In this document: piece after piece, positions 1 to 6,055 of the stretch
Layout of the letters: the number at the start of each line of letters is the position of its first letter
Numbering within the stretch: the stretch's first letter is position 1
Origin: Gemmatimonadota bacterium
GTDB lineage: Bacteria > Gemmatimonadota > Gemmatimonadetes > Gemmatimonadales > GWC2-71-9
Direction: 5' to 3'
DNA length: 9,174 nucleotides
Assembly (NCBI GenBank): GCA_003220905.1
Contig: QHTS01000184.1
Location: 1-9,174, forward strand
Translations under genes and position numbers: made by a program
Notes under the pieces: model-generated
What the model was told of the DNA's origin: nothing
Database searches by the model: none
The model's input: the letters and a program-made list of their open reading frames with translations, nothing else

Positions 1-59
1 AGGTCGCCTGACTGCGCCCGGGCAACGAGAATGTCGGGAACCGCGATAGAAATCGTCAT
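1..59 (-). CDS. N-terminus of a probable ECF-family RNA polymerase sigma factor (partial, runs off the left edge)
   Basis: Reading leftwards from an ATG at 59-57, 19 codons are open to the window edge and give MTISIAVPDILVARAQSGDL, the last residue lying in an incomplete codon. The stretch ILVARAQSGDL matches the usual opening of sigma region 2 in ECF sigma factors (L-V-x-R-A-x-x-G-D, normally followed by an A-F-x-x-L helix). The frame is closed upstream by a TGA at 83-81, and no ATG, GTG or TTG lies between, so this ATG is the only conventional start. An AGGAG sits directly against the ATG, with no spacer, which is too close for normal Shine-Dalgarno use. The gene diverges from the ferritin-VIT gene across a repeat-rich gap. 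Only a short motif is visible, so the family call is an inference and the subgroup cannot be told. Confidence 0.45.
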   Translation of the reverse strand, partial: MTISIAVPDILVARAQSGD

Positions 60-95
60 CTCCTGAAAACCTATGATGCGTCAACTACGAAATAC

Positions 96-184
96 GTCGC
101 GGGAAGGCGTCACGAAAACGGCGTCTCGGAACAACGTACGGCGACGCTGTCCCGCGACGTCGTTCCGTGACGTAGTTCCGAGAC
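96..184. repeat. Degenerate 13-bp periodic array, left half inverted relative to right half
   Basis: Units start at about 96, 109, 123 and 136 on the left and 146, 159 and 172 on the right; spacing is 13 bp with a single 14. The left units resemble GTCnCGGAAnnnC. The right units read as the complement, for example GTCGTTCCGTGAC (159-171) and GTAGTTCCGAGAC (172-184), which agree at 11 of 13 bases. Unit 146-158 agrees with 159-171 at 9 of 13. The array fills most of the gap between two divergent genes. It could be a set of regulator half-sites, stacked ECF-type promoter motifs (GGAAC and GTC recur), or a decaying interspersed repeat. No direct evidence chooses between these. Confidence 0.6.
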
Positions 185-189
185 GCCGT
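118..189. other. Large imperfect hairpin formed by the inverted array
   Basis: Bases 118-132 are perfectly complementary to 175-189 (15 bp, outer arm ACGGCGTCTCGGAAC). The stem continues inward through ACGT (134-137 with 170-173), ACGG/CCGT (138-141 with 165-168) and CGACG/CGTCG (142-146 with 158-162). It is interrupted by one mismatch and small bulges, leaving a loop at 147-157. No T tract follows on either strand, so it does not look like an intrinsic terminator. It ends 41 bp before the ATG of the ferritin-VIT gene and just before its candidate -35 element. It may be cruciform DNA, a palindromic regulator site, or a simple consequence of the inverted repeat layout. Confidence 0.7.
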
Positions 190-197
190 CTAACCGA

Positions 198-225
198 TTG
201 CTATTCGGCGACTTGCGGCTATTTT
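198..225 (+). promoter_or_regulatory. Candidate sigma-70 promoter for the ferritin-VIT gene
   Basis: TTGCTA (198-203) and TATTTT (220-225) are separated by 16 bp; each matches the consensus hexamer at four of six positions. Transcription would begin six to eight bases after the -10, that is at or next to the ATG at 231, giving a leaderless or nearly leaderless message. This fits the lack of any Shine-Dalgarno sequence there. It rests on short motif matches alone. Confidence 0.3.
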
Positions 226-230
226 CCAGC

Positions 231-1346
231 ATGCCCGATCTCGACAAGGCTACGCTGCACACCTGGCTGCACCACTGGCAGGACGAATACGACGCCGCCT
301 ACCTCTACCTGGTGCTGGCCGGCCAGGAGCCGGACCAGAAGCGCAAGGACGTCTACATCAAGCTGGCGGGGGTGGAGGAGCGTCACGTCCAGATGTGGGA
401 GCAGCTCCTCGCGGAGCACGGCCACCGGGTGGGCCGGCCGCGCCCCTCCCTGAACGCGCGGCTCCGAGCCTGGTTCGGGCGCCGGTTCGGGCCCACCTAC
501 CTACTGCCGCTGCTGCTGCGCGAGGAGGGGCAGGAGGTGAAGGGGTACATGGACCTCCACAAGGAGGCCAGCTTCGACGACGCGCGGGACGTCTCGCTCA
601 AGCTCGCCAAGGAGTCGGCCGCGCATGCCGAGACGCTGGCGGGTCTCGCCGGCCGGGCTGCGGAACCCTGGCACAAGACAGGGTCGGGGGGGTTCCTGCG
701 CAACGTCGTTTACGGTTTCAACGATGGCCTGACCGCGAATTTCGGGTTGGTGGCCGGCGTGATCGGCGCCGCCGTGGCGCCGCACATCGTATTGCTGTCG
801 GGAATCGCCGGGATGTTCGCCGACGCGCTGTCGATGGGCGCCTCGGGCTACCTCGCCGCGAAGAGCGAGCAGGAGGTGTACGACCACGAGATCGCGATGG
901 AGAAGGAAGAGATCCGGATCATGCCCGAGGTGGAGGAAGAGGAGCTCGCCCTGGTATACCAGACGAAGGGGATCGAAGCCGGCATCGCGCGCAAGATGGC
1001 GGCCGAGGTCATGCGTGATTCGCAGCGGGCGCTCGACGAGCAGGTGCGGGAAGAGCTGAAGATCGGGGAGGCCCACGCGACGCCGTTCAAGGAGGGGTGG
1101 CTCACCGGCGTGTCGACGGCGGTCGGCGCGTTCATCCCCGTGGCGCCGTTCCTCCTGTTCAGCGGCCGCACGGCCGCCTGGATCGCCTTCACGATCGCGA
1201 TGCTCTCGCACTTCGGGGTGGGCGCGGCGCGCAGCTTTTTCACGGGGCGCGGCGTGATCCGCAGCGGCGTCGACATGTTCGTGGTGGGGCTGGGCGTCGC
1301 GGGAGTGGGCTACCTGGTCGGCGACCTGGTCGCGAAGATACTGTGA
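231..1346 (+). CDS. Ferritin-like/VIT1-CCC1 fusion membrane protein (MbfA-like iron transporter)
   Basis: The 371-residue product joins two domains. Residues 1-145 are a ferritin-like four-helix region with acidic and His positions suited to a diiron site: E19, E49-E50-R-H52, E98/E99/E102 and E128-S-A-A-H132. Residues about 155-371 are a VIT1/CCC1 transporter domain with five likely membrane helices (about 156-182, 184-208, 291-311, 314-336 and 346-369). Helix 1 carries the family signature YGFNDGLTANFG, with D165, and helix 2 carries SMGASGY. Between helices 2 and 3 is a long, very acidic cytosolic region (about 212-285, with repeated E-E-E) of the kind that binds metal in VIT proteins. The architecture is that of MbfA, the membrane-bound ferritin-like protein linked to iron export and peroxide tolerance in alphaproteobacteria; iron export from the cytoplasm is thus the best guess, with manganese possible. 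ATG 231 is preferred over TTG 198, because 198 lies in a candidate -35 box and the added residues look unrelated. A strong terminator follows two bases after the stop, so the gene is probably transcribed alone. Confidence 0.92.
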   Translation: MPDLDKATLHTWLHHWQDEYDAAYLYLVLAGQEPDQKRKDVYIKLAGVEERHVQMWEQLLAEHGHRVGRPRPSLNARLRAWFGRRFGPTYLLPLLLREEGQEVKGYMDLHKEASFDDARDVSLKLAKESAAHAETLAGLAGRAAEPWHKTGSGGFLRNVVYGFNDGLTANFGLVAGVIGAAVAPHIVLLSGIAGMFADALSMGASGYLAAKSEQEVYDHEIAMEKEEIRIMPEVEEEELALVYQTKGIEAGIARKMAAEVMRDSQRALDEQVREELKIGEAHATPFKEGWLTGVSTAVGAFIPVAPFLLFSGRTAAWIAFTIAMLSHFGVGAARSFFTGRGVIRSGVDMFVVGLGVAGVGYLVGDLVAKIL

Positions 1347-1347
1347 C

Positions 1348-1410
1348 GGCGTGGTGAGCGGTGAGTGGTTGACACCGGTCGCAACCACGCACCACTCACC
1401 ACGCCTTTTT
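1348..1410 (+). terminator. Strong intrinsic terminator of the ferritin-VIT gene
   Basis: A 24-base left arm (1348-1371) pairs with a 24-base right arm (1382-1405) with only two mismatches. The outer 11 pairs (GGCGTGGTGAG) are perfect and the loop is 10 bases (1372-1381). Five T follow (1406-1410). It begins just after the stop of the plus-strand gene. The leuS stop codon lies only two bases beyond the T tract, on the other strand. Read in the leuS direction the hairpin has no T tract after it, so it would be at best a weak, Rho-assisted or stabilising end for leuS mRNA. Confidence 0.88.
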
Positions 1411-1412
1411 CG

Positions 1413-3857
1413 TCACACGACGAGATTCAACAATCGATCCTGGACATAGACCGTCTTTCTGACCGGCTTCCCGTCCACGAATTTCCTGACCGATTCGTCC
1501 CGCATGGCGAGTTCGACGACCTGCGCTTCTGTCGCGCCCCGCGCCACGATCACCCGCCCGCGGACCTTGCCGTTCACCTGCACCACCACTTCCACGTCCC
1601 CGGCTGCGGCGAGCCGTTCGTCGAACGCAGGCCACGTCGCGCTGAAGATCGACCGCTCATGTCCGAGTAACGACCACAGCTCCTCGGCGAGGTGCGGGGC
1701 GTAGGGGGCGAGCATGACGAGCAGGGGCTCCACCGCCTGCCTGCTCCCGGCTCCCTGCTCCCTCACGAGATTCACGTACTCCATCATCGCCGCGATCGCC
1801 GTGTTGTAGTCGAGGCTCTCGGTGTCCGCGGTGACTTTCTTGATGGTCTGGTGCAGCTTGCGCGCCACGTCGGGGGGCAACGCCGGGCTTGCGCCCGGGG
1901 TCAGTCCGACGGCCTCATGCGCGGTGGTCCACACCTTGTCGAGAAAGCGCCGGATTCCCACGATCCCGGTCTCCCGGAAGTCGCCGCCTTCCTGGAAGGG
2001 CCCGAGGAACATGAGGTACATCCGGAAGGTGTCGGCTCCCCACTGCTGGATGTAGGAGTCGGGGATCACCACGTTACCGCGCGACTTGGACATCTTCGCG
2101 CCGTCCTTGATGATGAGGCCGTGCGCCCGGAGCTTGGGGAACGGCTCCTCGAAGTGCACGTGGCCGAGCTCCCGCAGGACCATGCTGATGAACCGCGAGT
2201 AGAGCAGATGCAGCACGGCGTGCTCGTTCCCGCCGATGTAGCTCGTGACGGGAAGCCACGTCGTGGTGCGCTTCGGGTCCCACGGCCGGTCGTCGAACTC
2301 GGTGGACGGGTAGCGGAGGTAATACCAGGCCGAGTCGAGGAACGTGTCGGAGACGTCGGTCTCGCGCCGCCCCTGCGCGCCGCACTGCGGGCATTTGACG
2401 TAGTACCACTCCTTGTGCCGCGCCAGGGGGCTCACCCCGCTCGCATCGGGCCGGAAATCCTCGATCAAGGGCAGCAGGACGGGGAGGTCCCGCTCCGGCA
2501 CGCCCACGGGACCGCAGCGGTCGCAGTGGATGATGGGGATCGGCGGGCCCCAGTAGCGCTGCCGCGAGATGCACCAGTCGTGCAGGCGGTACTGTACCTG
2601 AGGGGTGGCGAGACCCTTCGCCTGGAGCCACGCGACGATGCGGTGCTGGGCGTCGCGACCCGACAGCCCGTCGAACTCCCCCGAATTGACGAGGACCCCG
2701 TCCTCCGTCACGCTCGGCAGCGGCTCCCCCCCGCCGGTGCGCACCACCTCGCGGATGGGAAGCTTGAACTGGGTCGCGAACTCGAAGTCGCGCCGGTCGT
2801 GCGCCGGCACGCCCATGATCGCCCCGGTGCCGTAGTCCATGAGCACGTAATCCGCGATCCAGATGGGGATCGCCTCGCCCGTGGCGGGATTGCGGGCGTA
2901 GGAGCCGAGGAACACGCCCGTCTTGGTCTTGTCGCCCCCCCCGCCCCCCCCGCCCCCCCCCACCCGGCGGGACACGAGGTCCTTCCCCTGCACCTCACGC
3001 CGGTAGGCGTTTACCTGGCGCCGCTGCTCGTCGGCGATCAGCTGATCCACGAGCGGGTGCTCGGGCGCGAGCACGAGATACGTAGCGCCGAACACCGTGT
3101 CGGGACGGGTCGTGAACACCGGGATCTTGGCGCCGGCCGGGGTTTCGACGATCAGTTCGGCTCCCTCGCTGCGACCGATCCAGTTGCGCTGCAGCGTCCG
3201 CGTCGAGTCGGACCAGTCGAGCCGGTCGAGGTTCCTGAGCAGCCGCTCCGCGTACCGCGTGATGTTGAAGAACCACTGCTCGAGGAACCGCTGCTCGACC
3301 TTCGTGTCGGGATGGCGCTCGCAGTAGCCGTTGATCACCTGCTCGTTCGCCACGACGCTCATGTCCTTCGGACACCAATTCACCGCCGCCTTCTTCCGGA
3401 AGGCGATCCCCGCCTTGAACAGCTGCAAGAAGATCCACTGCGTCCACTTGTAATAGCGGGGGTCGGTGGTCGAGAGCTCGTGACGCCAGTCGAACATGCC
3501 GCCGAAGCGCTTCAGCTGGCGGCGGAACGTCTCGATGTTCCGGGGGATGAGCTTCGCCGGGTGCGTGCCGACCGAGAGCGCGTAATTCTCGGAATGAATG
3601 CCGAACGCGTCGAACCCGATCGGCTCGAACACGTCGTAGCCGTGCAGCCGCTTGAACCGGCCGTAGATGTCCGCGCCGGTGAACGCGAACATGTTCCCCA
3701 CGTGCAGTCCCTCCGCGGAGGGATAGGGGAACATCATGAGGTTGTGGAACGGCCGGCGTGGCTGGTCCAAGTCGGGCTCGTTGGTGCGCTCGCGCGCCCA
3801 CCGCTCCTGCCACCGCGCCTCGACGACCGCCGGGTCGTAGCTGGGCACCTGAGTCAT
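1413..3857 (-). CDS. leuS: Leucyl-tRNA synthetase
   Basis: Charges tRNA-Leu with leucine in the cytoplasm and edits mischarged products. The 814-residue class I synthetase is complete and of bacterial type. It shows the HIGH-equivalent H52-V-G-N55, the KMSKS loop at 588-592 followed by R-G-N, and HDWCISRQRYWG (426-437). It has a zinc-ribbon-like pair of Cys motifs (C445-x-x-C448, C489-x-x-C492) and an N-x-N-E-H-like stretch, IGGNEHAVLHLLYSRF (541-556). The CP1 editing domain has TTRPDTVFGATY (249-260), GTGAIMGVPAHDRRDFEF (343-360) and the hydrolytic Asp of the AHDxRD motif. The C-terminal VNGKVRG (761-767) and tail are present. It is somewhat shorter than the 860-residue E. coli enzyme. The oddity is nine consecutive glycines (300-308) inside the editing domain, encoded by three identical 9-bp repeats. 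The ATG has no Shine-Dalgarno sequence, and a candidate promoter lies only 9 bases upstream. The gene diverges from the chemoreceptor gene across 68 bp. Confidence 0.98.
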   Translation of the reverse strand: MTQVPSYDPAVVEARWQERWARERTNEPDLDQPRRPFHNLMMFPYPSAEGLHVGNMFAFTGADIYGRFKRLHGYDVFEPIGFDAFGIHSENYALSVGTHPAKLIPRNIETFRRQLKRFGGMFDWRHELSTTDPRYYKWTQWIFLQLFKAGIAFRKKAAVNWCPKDMSVVANEQVINGYCERHPDTKVEQRFLEQWFFNITRYAERLLRNLDRLDWSDSTRTLQRNWIGRSEGAELIVETPAGAKIPVFTTRPDTVFGATYLVLAPEHPLVDQLIADEQRRQVNAYRREVQGKDLVSRRVGGGGGGGGGDKTKTGVFLGSYARNPATGEAIPIWIADYVLMDYGTGAIMGVPAHDRRDFEFATQFKLPIREVVRTGGGEPLPSVTEDGVLVNSGEFDGLSGRDAQHRIVAWLQAKGLATPQVQYRLHDWCISRQRYWGPPIPIIHCDRCGPVGVPERDLPVLLPLIEDFRPDASGVSPLARHKEWYYVKCPQCGAQGRRETDVSDTFLDSAWYYLRYPSTEFDDRPWDPKRTTTWLPVTSYIGGNEHAVLHLLYSRFISMVLRELGHVHFEEPFPKLRAHGLIIKDGAKMSKSRGNVVIPDSYIQQWGADTFRMYLMFLGPFQEGGDFRETGIVGIRRFLDKVWTTAHEAVGLTPGASPALPPDVARKLHQTIKKVTADTESLDYNTAIAAMMEYVNLVREQGAGSRQAVEPLLVMLAPYAPHLAEELWSLLGHERSIFSATWPAFDERLAAAGDVEVVVQVNGKVRGRVIVARGATEAQVVELAMRDESVRKFVDGKPVRKTVYVQDRLLNLVV
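2934..2960. repeat. Three perfect 9-bp repeats (G8C on the coding strand) encoding Gly9 in leuS
   Basis: The plus strand has three exact copies of GCCCCCCCC (2934-2942, 2943-2951, 2952-2960), read as ggg ggg ggc three times in leuS. With the GGG of the preceding Arg/Val codons (2963-2965 and onward), the coding strand offers four G tracts separated by single T or C bases. This is a textbook strong G-quadruplex motif. Since the repeat unit is nine bases, gain or loss of a whole unit keeps the frame, whereas slippage inside a G8 tract would destroy it. Confidence 0.95.
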
Positions 3858-3866
3858 AAGTGCATG

Positions 3867-3895
3867 AAAATAAACAGGCTTGCCCCGCCGGGTAA
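3867..3895 (-). promoter_or_regulatory. Candidate sigma-70 promoter for leuS
   Basis: On the minus strand TTACCC (3895-3890) and TATTTT (3872-3867) are separated by exactly 17 bp. The -10 matches consensus at four of six positions and is the same hexamer proposed for the ferritin-VIT gene; the -35 is weak. The start of transcription would fall near 3860, leaving only a few bases before the ATG at 3857, in keeping with the missing Shine-Dalgarno. The motif overlaps the promoter proposed for the divergent chemoreceptor gene. Confidence 0.35.
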
Positions 3896-3908
3896 CCCTG
3901 CGTACCTT
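3880..3908 (+). promoter_or_regulatory. Candidate sigma-70 promoter for the chemoreceptor gene
   Basis: TTGCCC (3880-3885) and TACCTT (3903-3908) are separated by 17 bp, matching the consensus at four and three of six positions. Transcription would begin near 3915, giving an untranslated leader of roughly ten bases before the ATG at 3926. No Shine-Dalgarno is visible in that leader, which is C-rich. Confidence 0.35.
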
Positions 3909-3925
3909 CGCTCCCGACCCCCGAC

Positions 3926-6055
3926 ATGTCCAGCCGCACCCAGCAGCTCCGGCAGAGCTTCCTCCTCACGGGGGCCGTCGTGGCCCTCGTCCTCGTGACT
4001 GGGTTCGCCTTGCTCTCGAGCCGCAGTGTCACCCGTATCGTCGAGCGGCAGGCCAACGAACGCGGCCAGGACGTGGCCACGCACGTCGCGTCCGTCGTCG
4101 GATTGTACCTGCGGGAGCGTCGCCGGGAAGCAGAGGCGCTGGCGCAGTCGCCCGCGGTCGTGCGGGCGGCGCTCGACGGCTCGCAACAGGCGATCAGCCA
4201 GCGTCTGCTCCAGGTCGACACGCCCACCCTGGAGCGGATGTTCAACCAGCGCCGGGCGTTGGGCGGGGATCCCGACCTCGCCGCCTACCTCCGCGAGTAC
4301 GTCCAGCGGTCCGAGTTCTCCGAGCTCCTCTTCACCGAGCGCCATGGGTACGCGGTCCTCGCCTCGAACCGAACGTCCGACTTCGTGCAGTCGGATGAGG
4401 AGTGGTGGCGGCGGGCGGCGGCGGATGGCGTCTACGAGGGCACGCCGCGGTACGACTCGTCGGCTGCTGCGGTGGCGCTCGAGTACGACGTGGCGATCCG
4501 GGCGCCGCGCGTGGCCGCACCGGTGGGGGTGCTCAAGGCGGTGTTCGCCCTCGACCGCCTGGCCAATCTGCTCACGGCCGCCGACGTGGGTGGCGGCGTC
4601 CGGCTGCAGGTGGTGGACGCGCAGGGCACGCTGATCGTGGCTGGAGGTGGGGGTGGGCCGAATCCAAGCGACCTGCTGCGCCCCATTCCCGAGGCCGCCG
4701 CCGTGCCGCGCCGGGAGCGCGCCGACACGGCAACGGTCCCCGGACCGACGGGGGAGGAGCTGGTGGTGACGGTCCCCGTCGACAACGGCAAGTGGTGGGT
4801 CGTGTTCCGCCAGCCCAAGGCGACGGCCTACGCCGCCGCGCGCACCACGGCGGCGAACATCGTGCTCTGGACGGTCGTGCTGTTCGGCGCGACGCTCGCG
4901 TTGCTGTTCGCGTTCTGGCGCCGCCTCAACACGCGCGTGACGGCGCCGGTCAAGGCCGCGGGGGCGATCGCGAGCCGGGTGGCGGGCGGCGATCTCTCAG
5001 TGACCGTCGTGACCGAGCAAACCGGCACGGCGGAGGTAGGCGACCTCCTGTCCTCGGTGCACACCATGGTCGTGGCGCTGCGCCGCCTGGTCGGCGCGAT
5101 CCGCACGGCGGCGGACGAGGCGGCGGCGATGGCCACCGAGATTTCGGCCTCCACAGAGGAGATGAGCGCGTCGACCGAGGAGATGTCCGCCACGTGCCAG
5201 GATCTGACCAAGCGGGCGGCGGAGCAGGCCCAGCTGGTGCGCGCCGGGGCGGACGACGCGAGCAAGATCCTCCAGATCGCGACCATCCTCGCCGCGGGCG
5301 CCGAGGACTCGGTGCGACGCAACACCGTCGTCGCCGATGTCGCCCGGCGCAACAAGGACGTGTTGGATCAGAGCACCGTGCAGCTCGCGAAGCTGGCGGA
5401 AGAAGTGAACCGCGGCGTCACCGAGGCCGAAGCGCTGGCGCGGGCCTCGTCCGACATCCAGAAGTTCGTGACGCAGGCCAAGGCGGTGGCCACGCAGACG
5501 AACATGCTCGCCCTGAACGCGGCGATCGAGGCGGCGCGCGCCGGGCCGCAGGGACGCGGCTTTGCCGTGGTGGCGGACGAGGTGCGGAAGCTCGCCTCGG
5601 TGGCAGCGGCCGCGGCGGGCGACACCGCCGACACGGTGCGCGGCGTGCTCGCCCGCGTGCAGGCGACGCGCGATCGGCTGACGCAGCTCGCCCAGGGCAC
5701 GGGCGTCGCGCGGGACGCGGCGCAGACGGCGGCTCAGGGCCTCGGGACGGTGGCCGCGGAGGCGCAGGCGAACGACGTGTGGGGCCGGGAGATCGCGAAG
5801 ATGGCGGGCGAGATGCGCGCCCTCGTGGAGGAGATCAGCGCGCGGCTCGGATCGGTCGCCCAGGGCACCGAGACGCTGCTCGCGTCGGCGCAAGAGATCG
5901 CCGCGTCGAGCGAGGAGCAGAGCGCGTCCACCGAGGAGATCGCGTCGTCCGCCAACCAGCTCGCCGAAGCGGCTGACAAGCTCACCGGCGCGGTGAAGTC
6001 GTTCCGCCTGCTGGCCGACGAGGAGCCGCCTCCCCAGCAACAGGCGGCGGATTAG
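3926..6055 (+). CDS. Methyl-accepting chemotaxis protein with periplasmic Cache-like sensor, HAMP and signalling domain
   Basis: A 709-residue transmembrane chemoreceptor that would pass ligand binding to a CheA/CheW array. Membrane helix 1 is at about 12-31, a periplasmic sensor at 32-308, helix 2 at about 309-331, HAMP at about 332-385 and the cytoplasmic coiled-coil signalling domain at about 386-700. The sensor looks like a double Cache domain (YLREYVQRSEFSELLFTE, then SDEEWWRRAAADG at 161 and onward); the ligand cannot be told. The hairpin tip reads NMLALNAAIEAARAG (526-540), then PQGRGFAVVADEVRKLA (541-557), close to the universal tip except for P541 where Glu is usual. Candidate methylation sites are in the ASTEEMSASTEEMSAT helix (408-423) and the mirrored SSEEQSASTEEI helix (661-672). 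There is no C-terminal CheR-binding pentapeptide; the tail is PPPQQQAAD. No other chemotaxis gene is in the window. The TAG stop overlaps the end of convergent serA. Confidence 0.95.
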   Translation: MSSRTQQLRQSFLLTGAVVALVLVTGFALLSSRSVTRIVERQANERGQDVATHVASVVGLYLRERRREAEALAQSPAVVRAALDGSQQAISQRLLQVDTPTLERMFNQRRALGGDPDLAAYLREYVQRSEFSELLFTERHGYAVLASNRTSDFVQSDEEWWRRAAADGVYEGTPRYDSSAAAVALEYDVAIRAPRVAAPVGVLKAVFALDRLANLLTAADVGGGVRLQVVDAQGTLIVAGGGGGPNPSDLLRPIPEAAAVPRRERADTATVPGPTGEELVVTVPVDNGKWWVVFRQPKATAYAAARTTAANIVLWTVVLFGATLALLFAFWRRLNTRVTAPVKAAGAIASRVAGGDLSVTVVTEQTGTAEVGDLLSSVHTMVVALRRLVGAIRTAADEAAAMATEISASTEEMSASTEEMSATCQDLTKRAAEQAQLVRAGADDASKILQIATILAAGAEDSVRRNTVVADVARRNKDVLDQSTVQLAKLAEEVNRGVTEAEALARASSDIQKFVTQAKAVATQTNMLALNAAIEAARAGPQGRGFAVVADEVRKLASVAAAAAGDTADTVRGVLARVQATRDRLTQLAQGTGVARDAAQTAAQGLGTVAAEAQANDVWGREIAKMAGEMRALVEEISARLGSVAQGTETLLASAQEIAASSEEQSASTEEIASSANQLAEAADKLTGAVKSFRLLADEEPPPQQQAAD

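Noticed and set aside
96..190. CRISPR array or riboswitch in the first intergenic region
   Set aside because: Units are 13 bp with no unique spacers, and the fold is a simple inverted repeat without any known riboswitch core.
198..230. TTG at 198 as the start of the ferritin-VIT gene
   Set aside because: The 11 extra residues look unrelated to the family, the TTG is the first half of a candidate -35 box, and the ATG at 231 begins where the ferritin-like helix begins.
73..453. A 126-codon plus-strand frame through the 13-bp array into the ferritin-VIT gene
   Set aside because: It is out of frame with the real gene and gives an Arg/Thr/Ser-rich product without homology signs.
3854..3865. Three-codon frame Met-His-Leu(TTA)-stop overlapping the leuS ATG, suggesting a leucine-sensing leader peptide
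   Set aside because: The tiny frame would lie between the proposed -10 element and the predicted transcription start, so it is probably not in the mRNA; it also lacks a ribosome site.
1692..3998. A 768-codon open frame on the plus strand opposite leuS
   Set aside because: High GC opens long frames opposite real genes; the product is rich in His, Arg, Val and Glu of shadow type and shows no domain.
4636..4662. G-rich stretch in the chemoreceptor gene as a second quadruplex
   Set aside because: The G tracts are short and uneven (Gly codons of a linker), much weaker than the leuS tract, so I do not claim it.
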